From NCBI GenBank assembly GCA_035650275.1, contig DASRHY010000305.1, forward strand, positions 1 to 64,000: DNA of 64,000 nt. Reading direction: 5' to 3'. Source of the DNA: DASRHY01 sp035650275. GTDB taxonomy: Bacteria > Actinomycetota > Actinomycetes > Propionibacteriales > Kribbellaceae. Below are positions 1-8,775 of this stretch, one piece after another. Each line of letters opens with the position of its first letter. Position 1 is the stretch's first letter. The notes beneath the pieces are model-generated. The model was not told the origin of the DNA and ran no database searches. It saw only the letters and a program-made list of their open reading frames with translations. Both the position numbers and the translations under genes were made by a program.

Positions 1-91
1 CATAGCCGGGAGAGTTGCGATTGATGGGCCGCGACAGCCACGTCGACTCGTGGGCGGCGGACCGCATTCCGACCCGGGCAGGCATCGTCGA

Positions 92-643
92 ATGACGCAG
101 AGCGACGGCGCACGAACCGCACCGCTGGGCAGTCTGAGCACGGGGCGGCAGTGGTGGCTCGTCGTGCGGGGGCTGCTGCGCGCCGCAGCCAACACGGTGG
201 TCATGGTCGCCCTCTACTTCTTCCTGCCCCTCGAACACAGGTCCGGCACGTACATCGTGCTCGTGCTCGTCCTCGGCATCATGTTGTTGGCGGGAATGAT
301 CGCGTGGCAGCTGCGAGCCATCATCCGATCGAGCTATCCAGCCATCCGGGCGACACAGGCGCTCGCCTCGGCGACTGCGCTGTTCCTGCTGCTGTTCGCG
401 TCGGCGTACTTCACCATGAGCGTGAACGAGCCCGAAACGTTCAACGAACCGCTCAGCCGCTCGGACGCGCTCTATTTCACGATCACCGTCTTCTCCACGG
501 TCGGTTTCGGCGACATCACGGCCCGGGGCGAGACCGCCCGCCTCGTCGTCACCACACAGATGCTCCTCGACCTGCTGATCCTGGGACTGGGCATCCAGGT
601 GATTCTGGGCGCCGTGAGACGAGGCAGGGCACGCGGCGCGTGA
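92..643 (+). CDS. Two-TM pore-loop potassium channel
   Basis: A 183-residue membrane protein of the Ion_trans_2 potassium channel type. Hydrophobic segments lie near residues 30-47, 53-72, 91-108 and 141-162. The last two flank a pore loop carrying the K+ selectivity filter TVGFGD at residues 126-131. No RCK/TrkA-N or cyclic-nucleotide domain follows, so the gating input is unknown; the family conducts K+ passively through the cytoplasmic membrane. The ATG at 92 was chosen because the in-frame extension up to position 50 is Gly/Pro/Arg-rich and unlike the family. No clear ribosome site precedes either start. It appears monocistronic: the next gene has its own ribosome site. Confidence 0.88.
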   Translation: MTQSDGARTAPLGSLSTGRQWWLVVRGLLRAAANTVVMVALYFFLPLEHRSGTYIVLVLVLGIMLLAGMIAWQLRAIIRSSYPAIRATQALASATALFLLLFASAYFTMSVNEPETFNEPLSRSDALYFTITVFSTVGFGDITARGETARLVVTTQMLLDLLILGLGIQVILGAVRRGRARGA

Positions 644-758
644 GCCCGGACTGGCGGGGCGCGCTCATGCACCGTGGATGAGGTCTGGCGGTTGCGGACG
701 AGGCAGTGTGTGCCATGGCGGCTGGACGCGTCGCCGTACACAGACTCCGGGAGCAGCC

Positions 759-1103
759 ATGTCGAATCCCTCATCGTCGGACACCCCTGTGCTCGACCTC
801 CTGGCGACCATGACCGCGGACTCTCTGAAGGCATCGAGCCTCGAGCCGCGGGCGATCGCACTCGTGCGACTCGCGGCGCTGGTGGCCAGTGACGCGCCGG
901 CGGCGTCGTACGCGCTGAACCTGGCCGCGGGCAGCGAGCTCGGTCTGGACGCCGAGGACGTCCGTGGTGTCCTTACCGCGGTCGCACCCATCGTCGGGAC
1001 CACACGGGTCGTAGCGGCGACCGGACGCATCGTGGAGGCGATCGATGTCGCGATCGAGGTTGCGGTCGCGGAGATGGCCGACGACCTCGACGCCGAGGCG
1101 TGA
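759..1103 (+). CDS. Carboxymuconolactone-decarboxylase-like small helical protein
   Basis: A 114-residue all-helical protein. The spacing of its Leu/Ala-rich helices and the segment around GLDAEDVRGVLTAVAPIVG (residues 64-82) resemble the carboxymuconolactone decarboxylase/AhpD fold. It has no Cys-x2-Cys-x3-His redox centre, so it is unlikely to be an AhpD-type peroxidase reductant. The true substrate cannot be read from sequence. The ATG at 759 is preceded by GGGAGCA; upstream codons are Arg/Gly-rich and look non-coding. It sits 42 bases before a membrane-protein gene and could share its transcript. Confidence 0.72.
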   Translation: MSNPSSSDTPVLDLLATMTADSLKASSLEPRAIALVRLAALVASDAPAASYALNLAAGSELGLDAEDVRGVLTAVAPIVGTTRVVAATGRIVEAIDVAIEVAVAEMADDLDAEA

Positions 1104-1145
1104 CGAACCCCCGCCGGGTCGTCCTGAGTGACGAGGAGGCGCAGC

Positions 1146-2447
1146 ATGTCTGATCCGGATCTCACGCAGCCCGGTGGCACTGGCACCGAACGCACGGTGC
1201 CTGGACAGGTGGAGCGGCCGTCCAGGGGGCGTAGCGTCGCAGCGGTCATCTGTATCGTGCTGGCGGCACTGCTGACGACACCGGCGGCGATCGCGTACTG
1301 GGGGCAACGCACGCTCAACGACACGCAGCGCTATGTCGACACCGTCGCACCGCTGGTCAACTCGCCGGAGGTGCAGGACGCCATCGCGACGAAGGTCACC
1401 GGGGCGATCCAGGAGCAGGTCGACATCGAGGCGATCCTCAACGACGTGTTCGCCGGTGTCATCAACGACCGGCCGCGGCTGGAGCGTCTGGTCGGGCCGT
1501 TGTCCGCCGCGATCAACGGCCTGATCGACCGCCAGGTCCGCGAGTTCCTCGCCTCGGACGCCTTCGCCGACCTCTGGACCACCGTGAATACGCGCGTCCA
1601 GCAGTCCCTCCAGCGCCTCTTGGAGGGCGACGAGTCCGGCGCCGTGTCGTTGCAGGGCGATCAGGTCGTGCTCGACGTCTCCGAGGTCATCGACCGGGTC
1701 AAGGAACGCCTGGTCGCGCGGGGACTCACGATCGTGCAGAACATCCCCATCCCCGACACCGACCGGCAGATCGTGCTGATGGAAGCGCCGGAGCTGAGGC
1801 AGCTTCGGACGATCTACGCGTTCGGGAACCCGCTGGCCCAATGGCTGCTCGTGGTCGTGGCGGTGCTCTACCTGGCCGCGCTGCTGCTCTCGCGCCGGCG
1901 GCCACGGATGACGGTGATCATCGGAGCGTCACTGGTCGCGAACGCGCTGCTGCTCGCGCTCGCGATGTCCATCGGACGGCAGCTGTTCATCGACGCCCTG
2001 TCGGGCACGGTGTTCTCCCGCGCGAGCAGGGTCTTCTACAACACGCTGCTCGCCTACCTCGACCGTGGCCAGCAGGTGTTCTTGTGGCTGGGCCTGATCC
2101 TGGTGGTCGTCGGCTGGTTCGCGGGACCGAACAGGTACGGCGCTGCCGTGCGCACGACAGTCACCGGCGGTCTGGAGCAGATCGGCGGGGCGCTGGCAGA
2201 CAGCCCGGTCGGTAATGCGGGCCCTTGGGCGGCGGCCAACGCCCGATGGCTGCGGGTCGCCATCGGCCTGCTGGGCGTGGTCGTCCTGCTGTGGGGCAAC
2301 GACGTCTCGCTGTCACGGCTGTTCGGGTCCCTCGCGCTCGTCGTCGTGTTGCTGGCAGTCCTCCAGATCCTGGTCGGCGCCGGCCGCGGGACGGCTGCCT
2401 CCCGCTCCGTGCCACCCACCGAACCCGTCACCGGCGCCGCGAGCTAG
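1146..2447 (+). CDS. Large multi-pass membrane protein, function unknown
   Basis: A 433-residue integral membrane protein. One transmembrane helix near residues 30-52 is followed by a roughly 170-residue extracytoplasmic region rich in Asp, Gln and Val (helical, with repeated VxxxI/VQ patterns). Four or more further helices lie between about residues 215 and 415, and the C-terminus is short and Ser/Pro-rich. This architecture is common in actinobacterial conserved membrane proteins without an assigned role. The ATG at 1146 follows GAGGAGGCGCAGC, a strong ribosome site, which decides it over a GTG 18 bases upstream. It reads in the same direction as the preceding small gene and ends before a strong terminator at 2588. 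No function is claimed. Confidence 0.82.
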   Translation: MSDPDLTQPGGTGTERTVPGQVERPSRGRSVAAVICIVLAALLTTPAAIAYWGQRTLNDTQRYVDTVAPLVNSPEVQDAIATKVTGAIQEQVDIEAILNDVFAGVINDRPRLERLVGPLSAAINGLIDRQVREFLASDAFADLWTTVNTRVQQSLQRLLEGDESGAVSLQGDQVVLDVSEVIDRVKERLVARGLTIVQNIPIPDTDRQIVLMEAPELRQLRTIYAFGNPLAQWLLVVVAVLYLAALLLSRRRPRMTVIIGASLVANALLLALAMSIGRQLFIDALSGTVFSRASRVFYNTLLAYLDRGQQVFLWLGLILVVVGWFAGPNRYGAAVRTTVTGGLEQIGGALADSPVGNAGPWAAANARWLRVAIGLLGVVVLLWGNDVSLSRLFGSLALVVVLLAVLQILVGAGRGTAASRSVPPTEPVTGAAS

Positions 2448-2587
2448 GGTCCAGGCCGCTCGACCCACGTCGCCGCTGCCCCGGATTTCGAGGGCCAACG
2501 GGTCGGCCGGCTCGTCCTGTACGGGCACACCGACATCGCGGACCTGCTGGCCGGCGGGTGATCGTTGCTATGCGCAACAACGGGCCG

Positions 2588-2620
2588 GATGAGCCGGATG
2601 CCGGCGGCATCCGGCTCATC
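2588..2620. terminator. Bidirectional hairpin terminator between convergent genes
   Basis: A perfect 15-bp stem (arms 2588-2602 and 2606-2620, starting GATGAGCCGG) closes on a 3-base loop. It lies 4 bases beyond the stop of the minus-strand acetyltransferase and 140 bases beyond the plus-strand membrane protein. Its position between converging genes and its perfect stem fit an intrinsic terminator acting in both directions. It lacks a long U tract, as is usual in high-GC actinobacteria. Confidence 0.75.
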
Positions 2621-2623
2621 GGC

Positions 2624-3061
2624 CTACTCGGGCAGCCGCAGGGTGACGAACGGGTCGTTGTCCCCCGGCAGCAGGTAGCGCTCGGTCTCGACGAACCCGC
2701 GCTGCTGCGCGAACCGCAGCCCGTCCACATTGGAGGCCAGCACGATCGTCTCGACCACGCTCGCACCGAGGTCCCGCGCCACCGCGAGCCCTCGCTCGTA
2801 CAACTGCCGGCCGATCCCCTGCCCGCGGTACTCGGGAAGCACCCGGGCGATCACGGTGGCAGCGTCCGGCTCCGGCGGGCGCACCGTGGAACAGCCGACG
2901 ACTACGTCACCGAGGTACGCCACCTCCAGGTGGTGGCGCTGCACGCGCTCTCGCACCTCGTCCAGCGACAGGACGGCGTTGGGGATGATCTCGTTGTGGA
3001 CGTGCTGCCAGTCCCGCAGCATGGTCTCGCCGTCCACCTGGTCGATCCGAAGCTCTGGCAC
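2624..3061 (-). CDS. GNAT family N-acetyltransferase
   Basis: About 145 residues of GNAT fold. The acetyl-CoA pyrophosphate-binding signature (V-x-P-x-Y-R-G-x-G-I-G-x-Q) is seen as VLPEYRGQGIGRQLYERG in the middle, and ASNVDGLRFAQQRGF marks the late beta-alpha element. It would transfer acetyl from acetyl-CoA to an unknown amine. The start is uncertain: the frame is open far upstream through the preceding gene, and the best candidate is GTG at 3061 (VPELRIDQVDG), with no ribosome site. Translation probably depends on coupling, because the upstream acetyltransferase stops only 57 bases earlier. Last gene of a minus-strand run with two methyltransferases and another GNAT. Confidence 0.8.
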   Translation of the reverse strand: MPELRIDQVDGETMLRDWQHVHNEIIPNAVLSLDEVRERVQRHHLEVAYLGDVVVGCSTVRPPEPDAATVIARVLPEYRGQGIGRQLYERGLAVARDLGASVVETIVLASNVDGLRFAQQRGFVETERYLLPGDNDPFVTLRLPE

Positions 3062-3117
3062 CGGTGCAGCGAACCGCGCGCACAGCCGCCGCGTCAACGT
3101 GTTTAGGCGCCGGTCCG

Positions 3118-3567
3118 TCAGAGCACCTTCTCGAGGTGTACGGCCAGCCGGCCCTCGATCTCGTCCAGGTCGGTGCGTACGTAGCCGAGCCGTTCGTACA
3201 GCGCGATGTTGCTGGTCATCTTCCGGTTCGTGTAGAGCCGCAGCTTCTTCTTCCCCGCCGCACGGGCGCGGTCCTCGGCGAACGCCATCAGCTGTCGGCC
3301 GATGCCCTGGCCGTGCCGGTCCGGATGCACCGCGACGTTCTCGACCAGCAGTACGCCCGGCTCGTCCACCAGCACGATCAGCCCGATGACCGGGTTGCCG
3401 ACAAGCCAGACCAGGTCGTCCGCGATCAGCTGCTCGTAGTCGGCCTCGAGCGGGATGGGTCGCATCCCGACGATCGGGACCCACGGCTCGTACGCCGCTT
3501 CCACGATCCGCCGGACCGCGGTCACGTCCGCGGCGGTCGCCCGGCGGGGCTCCGTCCATTCAGCCAT
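3118..3567 (-). CDS. GNAT family N-acetyltransferase
   Basis: A 149-residue single-domain GNAT protein. Motif A reads NVAVHPDRHGQGIGRQL around residues 77-93, holding the Q/R-x-x-G-x-G/A acetyl-CoA loop. The late segment ALYERLGYVRTDL is typical of the family. Substrate unknown. The ATG at 3567 overlaps the last 8 bases of the upstream methyltransferase, so the two are translationally coupled; the next acetyltransferase follows directly. Tandem GNAT genes after methyltransferases suggest a small-molecule or peptide modification role, but nothing in the sequence names the target. Confidence 0.87.
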   Translation of the reverse strand: MAEWTEPRRATAADVTAVRRIVEAAYEPWVPIVGMRPIPLEADYEQLIADDLVWLVGNPVIGLIVLVDEPGVLLVENVAVHPDRHGQGIGRQLMAFAEDRARAAGKKKLRLYTNRKMTSNIALYERLGYVRTDLDEIEGRLAVHLEKVL

Positions 3568-4333
3568 GGACCGGCCGTCCCCAGGCGAGGGTGGCGACGA
3601 TCTTCAGCTCGAGGATGTCGTCCCGTGCCCATGGCCGGACGACCCGCTCCACCGCGCGATCGAACTCCGCGGCCTCCCGCGCCGGCATGTGCTCGCGGGC
3701 AAGCGTCGCGGTGGAGTGGAACTGCTCCACGTAGTCCCCCACCCGCTGGTGGAAGACCACGGGCGAGCTTTCGGCGCTGCCGGTCTGGTCGAACAGACCG
3801 CGTTCTCGCAGCGCCCTTACGACGGAGAAACCCGGGTCGTAGTCCGGGTCGCGGGAGTGCCGCCGGATCACGCCGACCAGCTCGTCCTGCCAGGGGACGT
3901 CGCGCGGGCCGTGCTCGATGACGGCCAGATGGGCGTGCGGTGTCATCACCCGGGCCAGCCGGTCCAGCGTCTCCTCCCAGCGCATCCAGTGCAGGCTCGC
4001 ACCCGCGGTGACCAGCGCGTACGGCCCGTCCAGGTCAGCCGTCTCCACCGCGCTGACGATCCAGTGCAGGTTGGGCTGCCGGCCGCCGGGCCGCCGCCGG
4101 CCGGCCTCCACCATCGCGGCCGACATGTCGACGGCGTCGACCCGCGCGACCCGGGCGGCGAGCGGCCGGGCGATCGCGCCCTCACCCGCGCCGATGTCCA
4201 GCACCGCTCGGGGCTCGTCGATGATCAGGCTGTCGAGGATGTCGAAAACGTCGTCCGGGTACGGCGGACGATGCTCGTAGGCGGCGGCTACTCCGGGGTT
4301 GCCGAACGTGCCGCCGAGATCAGGGCGCGTCAT
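3560..4333 (-). CDS. SAM-dependent class I methyltransferase
   Basis: A 257-residue methyltransferase with motif I VLDIGAGEG at residues 44-52. An acidic residue at the end of the second strand (VDAVDMS) binds the ribose, and motif IV-like sequence ALVTAGASLHW follows. The fold is Methyltransf_11/25 and the acceptor is unknown. The ATG at 4333 is preceded by AGGATGTGGAG, a usable ribosome site overlapping the tail of a broken upstream methyltransferase, whose last frame runs in phase into this gene. It overlaps the following GNAT start by 8 bases. Confidence 0.87.
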   Translation of the reverse strand: MTRPDLGGTFGNPGVAAAYEHRPPYPDDVFDILDSLIIDEPRAVLDIGAGEGAIARPLAARVARVDAVDMSAAMVEAGRRRPGGRQPNLHWIVSAVETADLDGPYALVTAGASLHWMRWEETLDRLARVMTPHAHLAVIEHGPRDVPWQDELVGVIRRHSRDPDYDPGFSVVRALRERGLFDQTGSAESSPVVFHQRVGDYVEQFHSTATLAREHMPAREAAEFDRAVERVVRPWARDDILELKIVATLAWGRPVHG

Positions 4334-5231
4334 CTCCACATCCTGACACCTCGAGTGCCAGAAGATCGCCGACGGAAGACCCCGATAGGCGGCGTTGGTG
4401 GCTTCGGGAGCGTGGCCGTGCAGTAGCCACGGGTCGGCTACCGCACCGGCCGGGAGCGGTTCGGGCGGGCGAGCGGGATCCACCAGGTCGGCGAAACGGG
4501 ACTCGAGGCAACGACGCACCTGGAATCCGTGCGGCAATGCGGCGCGCCGGCAAGATAGTCGCTGGACTCGTGGTGCCAGCCGGGTATGTAGCCGGGCTGC
4601 CCGTCCGGACCCGGCTTGACCAGCGGGTAGCGGCTCGCGGTGATCATGAAGACGCGCGAGTCCGAGATCACCAGGTGGCCACCGGGGCGGGCGAACTCGG
4701 CCAGCACCGGCGCCAGGTCGCGGACATGCGTGAGCGCAAGCGCGCAGACGACGACGTCGACGTGGTCGTCCGGGACCGGGAGCCGGTGCAGGTCGCCCTG
4801 GTGGAACTCGGCGGACGGGACCTTGGCCCGCGCCTTCGCCAGCATCGCGGGTGAGCTGTCCACGCCGATCGTGCGATGCCCGAGCGACACCAGGTGCCCG
4901 GTAGGCCGGCCGGTCCCGCAGGCCGCGTCCAGCGCGACACCGACCGGCAGCCCGGCCAGCATCTCCCGGACGATCGGCTCCTCCGGGTCGATCAGCCCGT
5001 TGCCGGGCTCGTCGTAGTCCCGCGACCATCCGTCGTACCCGTCGGGCACGCTGACCGGGTCCACCAGCAGCGCGTCGCCCGGCGGGCCCGAGTCGAGCAG
5101 CGCGCAGACCTCGGCCAGCCGGGCTTCGACGAACTCGCGGTCGTAGTCCCGGCGAAGCCGCGCAGCAGCGCCACACCTTCCAGGCCGATGAGGTAGGCCA
5201 GCGGATGCTGGTAGATAGCAGACGTACTCAT
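4334..5231 (-). pseudogene. Methyltransferase gene broken by two frameshifts
   Basis: Three frames must be joined to rebuild one SAM methyltransferase of about 290 residues. It starts at ATG 5231 (MSTSAIYQHPLAYLIGLEG). Near 5160 the reading moves to the frame beginning DYDREFVEARLAEVCALLD, which holds motif I (ALDAACGTGRPTGHL) and the post-I region. Near 4548 it moves again into a frame encoding a convincing C-terminus (GFQVRRCLESRFADLVDPA, then GLPSAIFWH). No in-frame stop is met before the next gene begins at 4333. Each junction needs a one-base change. This is either a decaying gene or a pair of sequencing indels; the surviving domains look under purifying selection. Confidence 0.75.
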
Positions 5232-5493
5232 GGAACTCCCGCTGTGGACGGACTGATCTGACAAGAGATGCCGGCGCCCGGCAGCTGGAGCAGGCGCGGC
5301 GGCGGTCACGATCCGGCGGTCAGTTCACGAGAGGCAGTTTTGGCCCCGCGCGGGTGCCGAGGGCAACGCACTTTTCGCAGTCCGCGACCGGACCAGGTCG
5401 CGCGTGACAATCGAAGTCGACCTCAAGGGGCATGTGGCCCCCCTCGAAAGTCACTAGCCGGCGCCCCTACCCTCGCCAACCCAGGGCGAAGGC

Positions 5494-5613
5494 CCGCCTC
5501 GGTCCCGCGCAATTCGCGTGGTTAACCACGCGGGTGGAGGCTTCGCCCCGGCAATAACCGTGGCGAAGTCCCCATTCGCAGGGTTAACCACGCGAATTGC
5601 GCGGGACTGAGGC
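5494..5613. repeat. Nested palindromic element (REP/MITE-like)
   Basis: A perfect 26-bp inverted repeat (arms 5502-5527 and 5582-5607, beginning GTCCCGCGCAATTCGCG) extends outward by about 6 bp with one mismatch. The left arm contains an 18-bp perfect palindrome at 5515-5532 centred on GGTTAACC. Inside the loop a second stem pairs CTTCGCC (5541-5547) with GGCGAAG (5562-5568). The multi-stem design suggests a mobile palindromic repeat rather than a plain terminator. It supplies the last 30 or so codons of the DUF3800 gene. Confidence 0.7.
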
Positions 5614-6601
5614 GGAGGCTGCCGGGGGCCGGTACTGCCGGGGCTAGGCGGGACCAGCTCGGGTTGTCGGCCCAGATCGAGTGCGGGTCGACGTACGGGC
5701 GGAGCAGCGCGGTCAGGTCGTCGTCGCCCTGGCCGCGCAGTTCGGCGGAGGCGATCCGCCGGGCCGCGCCGGCGAGGAAGTCCGCGACCTGTACGCGCGG
5801 GTCGGTGCGCGAGTCGACCCGGCGTACCGCGTGCAGCCGGCCGTCCAGCAGGTGCTGGATCTGCCGGATCCGGTTCCGGGTCAACGCGCTCTGCTCGTCG
5901 TGCACAACCGTGACCCGCCCGCCGCGGTCGCACCAGTAGCGAGCCGTCTCCAGCAACGCCGGAATGAGCGGCTCCAGCGGCGGCGGCAGGCCGGGATCGT
6001 GCAGCAGCCGGGTCGGCAGCGAGTCCATCCGCGCCCGGCCGGCGCGGACCAGCCCCATGATCTCGCCGACCTCGCCCGGCGCCACCAGCTCCTCGACCCG
6101 CCCGAAGAACGCGTCGACATGGGCGCCGACCAGCCACTGGCGCCGCTTGGTCCGCAGCAGGGTCACGAACGACCGCAGGAACGCCTGCCAGCGTTCCGGC
6201 CCGTACGCCGCGGGCCCGTGGTGGTGCAGTGTCAGCGCCAGAGTCCCGCTCCGGCGGTCCGGATCGAGGCTGGTAGCGGCCAGGTAGCCGGGTACGCCGA
6301 CGAACAGCTCGACGATCTTGCGCACGGCGAAGTAGGTCTTGTCGGTCAGGTGCACGTGCGCGTTGCCGGCCAGCGGCCCGGACGGACCGAGCAACCACTC
6401 GATCGCCGGTTGCCGCAGCTGGGCGGCCTTGTACTCGACCGCCGAGTACGGGAACCGGGCCCGGACCTCGGAGACGAACGCCGCCGCGTCCGCAGTGTCC
6501 AGGTGGACGCTCGCGTGGGTGAGGACCGGGTTGTCGATGTCGAGCAGGTTGGTGCCGGACCACCCGGACTCGTCACACGCCACCTCGAGGAATGTCTGCA
6601 T
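5522..6601 (-). CDS. DUF3800-like conserved protein with replaced C-terminus
   Basis: A 359-residue soluble protein. The N-terminus carries CDESGWSG (residues 9-16), the acidic start typical of DUF3800 proteins, which resemble RNase H-like nucleases. Further acidic positions lie in VVHDEQSALTRNR and RVQVADFLAGAARR, matching the late family motifs. A nuclease role is inference from that fold. Residues after about 330 are encoded by the nested palindrome and the TAA stop falls in its GGTTAACC centre, so the natural C-terminus has probably been replaced. The ATG at 6601 lies downstream of an 8-bp hairpin in the leader. Monocistronic. Confidence 0.72.
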   Translation of the reverse strand: MQTFLEVACDESGWSGTNLLDIDNPVLTHASVHLDTADAAAFVSEVRARFPYSAVEYKAAQLRQPAIEWLLGPSGPLAGNAHVHLTDKTYFAVRKIVELFVGVPGYLAATSLDPDRRSGTLALTLHHHGPAAYGPERWQAFLRSFVTLLRTKRRQWLVGAHVDAFFGRVEELVAPGEVGEIMGLVRAGRARMDSLPTRLLHDPGLPPPLEPLIPALLETARYWCDRGGRVTVVHDEQSALTRNRIRQIQHLLDGRLHAVRRVDSRTDPRVQVADFLAGAARRIASAELRGQGDDDLTALLRPYVDPHSIWADNPSWSRLAPAVPAPGSLRLSPAQFAWLTLRMGTSPRLLPGRSLHPRG

Positions 6602-6643
6602 GGATGTCTACTCCTTGCCGGGACTGCCGAAGCACGCACAGGG

Positions 6644-6725
6644 ACCAGGGCGCGCAGGCCCTGGTGTCACGCGAGAACGCGGATGCTTACGCGTCGGCAG
6701 TCTTGTCAGCAGACATGGGCCCATG
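6644..6725. other. Palindromes in the divergent promoter region
   Basis: Between the divergent DUF3800 and metallo-hydrolase genes, an 8-bp hairpin (ACCAGGGC at 6644-6651 pairing with 6658-6665) lies in the leader of the minus-strand gene. A 12-bp perfect palindrome CATGGGCCCATG lies at 6714-6725. Either could be an operator or leader structure. No regulator is encoded next door, so the roles are unassigned. Confidence 0.35.
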
Positions 6726-6863
6726 ATCGGCGCTGCGCGACCGGTGCGCCAGCGCTTTGACAGAGAGTGCGGGTCATACACCGCACGGAGGCGGTGCTGA
6801 TCGGCGGACGCTCGGGCGTCGGGCGAGACGACGATCGAGTGGCCGGTTGGTAGCGTGCCGTCG

Positions 6864-7607
6864 ATGCGGCTCACGGTGCTCGGTGCGTGCGGGGCCTGGC
6901 CCGACGCGGGTCAGGCATGCAGCGGTTTCGTGTTCGAGCACGACGGCTTCCGGCTCGTCGTCGACCTCGGGTACGCCGTCGTGCCGCGGCTGCTGCGGCA
7001 CCTGGAACCGGGTGACGTGGACGCGGTGTTCATCAGCCACCGGCACCCGGACCATTGTGCCGATCTGAACCCGCTGCTGCGGGCGCGAGCGCTGCGGGAC
7101 GACCCGGCCGCGCCGCTGCCGGTCTACACCTTGCCGGGCGCGCTGGACGCGGTGCTCGCGCTGGACCGGCCGGGGATGCTGGACGCGGCGTACGAGCTGC
7201 GCGAGTTCGAGGCCGGCGACGACCTCGAGATCGGGCCGTTCCAGGCCCGGACCCGGATGCTGCCGCACTGGACGCCGAACGCCGGCGTACGGCTGACCGC
7301 GGACGGCCGGTCGGTCGCGTACACCGGTGACTCCGGCCCGAGTCCGGACGTGGTCGAGCTGGCCCGGGGCGCCGACGTGCTGCTGGCCGAGGCCACGTAT
7401 GTCGACGAGGTGCCGGCGGACTCGCGCGGCTACCTGTGCACCGCGCGCGAGGCGGGCGAGCAGGCCGCGACGGCCGGTGCCGGACGGCTGCTCCTCACGC
7501 ATCTGCAGCCGGGGACTGACCCGGAGCAGGCGCGTGCCGCGGCCGCCGCGTCGTACCGCGACGAGGTCGGTGTCGCCGACCCGGACCTGGTCGTCGACCT
7601 CCCCTAG
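6864..7607 (+). CDS. MBL-fold metallo-hydrolase (RNase Z-like)
   Basis: A 247-residue metallo-beta-lactamase-fold enzyme. The zinc ligands are visible in order: SHRHPDH (H59, H61, D63, H64), the later His in MLPHWTPN, the bridging Asp in YTGDSGP and the final His in LLLTHLQPG. Length and the single-domain layout match actinobacterial RNase Z/ElaC-like hydrolases. A phosphodiesterase activity is likely, but the substrate is not given by sequence. ATG 6864 gives the usual start MRLTVLGACGAWP; a GTG nine bases earlier is in frame and cannot be excluded. It precedes a kinase-like gene on the same strand by 135 bases. Confidence 0.85.
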   Translation: MRLTVLGACGAWPDAGQACSGFVFEHDGFRLVVDLGYAVVPRLLRHLEPGDVDAVFISHRHPDHCADLNPLLRARALRDDPAAPLPVYTLPGALDAVLALDRPGMLDAAYELREFEAGDDLEIGPFQARTRMLPHWTPNAGVRLTADGRSVAYTGDSGPSPDVVELARGADVLLAEATYVDEVPADSRGYLCTAREAGEQAATAGAGRLLLTHLQPGTDPEQARAAAAASYRDEVGVADPDLVVDLP

Positions 7608-7742
7608 CTGTACGCCTAGCCGGCGGTGCGGACGGCTCGGCTGCCCCGCCTCGTCACCGATGTGGCTGGAAACCGCGCAAATCGTTGGACAGTGGCCCGC
7701 GCAGCGGCTGGGATGGGACGTCCGCGCCCCGAGGAGATGCCG

Positions 7743-8645
7743 TTGACGGATCTACGACCCGATGAGCTTCCGATCGACACCGCGCTGGCACGCCGCCTGG
7801 TGGCCGAGCAGTTCCCGAAGTGGGCGGGCCTCACGGTCGAGCCGGTCGCGAAGTCGGGCTGGGACAACGCGACGTACCGGCTCGGCGAGGCAATGCTGGT
7901 CCGGATGCCGCGGCTGCCGCGCTGGGAGGGTCAAGTGGAGCGGGAGCAGACCTGGCTGCCGCGGCTGGCGCCACAGCTGCCGCTCGCCGTACCTGCTGTG
8001 CTGGCGCGGGGTGTCCCGAGCGAGGCCTACCCGATGCCGTGGTCTGTGTACGCGTGGATCGACGGTGACACGGCCTTGCCCGACAGGCTGGACCAGCAGC
8101 AGGCCGCGGCCGACCTGGGTGCGTTCCTCGCGGCGCTGCAGCGGGTCGACCCGGCGGGCGGTCCGGCACCGGAGTGGAGCAACGGGTTCCGCGGCGTGCC
8201 GCTGGCCGACGAGCGTGACTCGCCGGTGGTGGCCGAACGGATGCGGGCGAAGTTCGCGGAGCTGGCCGGGCTGGTCGATGTGGACGCAGTCCGGGCGGTC
8301 TGGGAGTCGGCCCTGGCGGCGCCGGTGTGGGAGGGGCCGCCGGTGTGGATCCACGGCGACCCGGCACCGGGGAACCTGCTGTCCCGCGATGCCCGGCTGA
8401 GTGCCGTGATCGACTTCGGCACGATGGCCGTCGGTGACCCTGCCTGCGACCTGATCGCCGCCTGGACCTGGTTCGACTCGCCGCGAAGCCGGGATGTGTT
8501 CCGCGCGCAGCTCGATGTCGACGATGCGACCTGGGCGCGCGGCCGCGCCTGGGGCCTGGCCTCCGTACTGCCGTCCCGAGCGGACCTGACCGAGGCGAGC
8601 CGGCACCGGATCGAGGAGATCGTTGCCGACCACAACGACCACTGA
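7743..8645 (+). CDS. Aminoglycoside-phosphotransferase-fold kinase
   Basis: A 300-residue APH/ChoK-fold kinase. The catalytic loop is IHGDPAPGNLL with Asp206, and the metal-binding segment is VIDFGTMAVGDPACD with Asp224. A Gly/Asn-rich N-lobe (SGWDNATYRL) matches proteins annotated as aminoglycoside phosphotransferases. True substrates of such chromosomal copies are usually unknown, so resistance is not claimed. Start choice: GAGGAG at 7731-7736 abuts ATG 7737 with no spacing but lies six bases before TTG 7743. The latter gives the conserved-looking TDLRPDELPID and is preferred. No operon partner. Confidence 0.83.
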   Translation: MTDLRPDELPIDTALARRLVAEQFPKWAGLTVEPVAKSGWDNATYRLGEAMLVRMPRLPRWEGQVEREQTWLPRLAPQLPLAVPAVLARGVPSEAYPMPWSVYAWIDGDTALPDRLDQQQAAADLGAFLAALQRVDPAGGPAPEWSNGFRGVPLADERDSPVVAERMRAKFAELAGLVDVDAVRAVWESALAAPVWEGPPVWIHGDPAPGNLLSRDARLSAVIDFGTMAVGDPACDLIAAWTWFDSPRSRDVFRAQLDVDDATWARGRAWGLASVLPSRADLTEASRHRIEEIVADHNDH

Positions 8646-8775
8646 GCGGCTCCGGCTCGAGCCGGCGGCCCGCCGCACGGTGCTCCGGCTCCTGCTGGTA
8701 CCCAGGTGGCGCGGGGTCAACCGCCGGGCTTGACCATGGATAGGCCCGGGTATCACGTCGAGGGAGGTGGGGCCG

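Noticed and set aside
1..91. Coding sequence running in from the left edge
   Set aside because: No frame shows protein-like composition or a plausible stop context before the channel gene; the edge appears intergenic.
4438..5064. Stand-alone 208-residue methyltransferase starting at 5064
   Set aside because: Coding sequence clearly continues upstream (DYDREF...) and downstream in other frames; it is the middle of a frameshifted gene.
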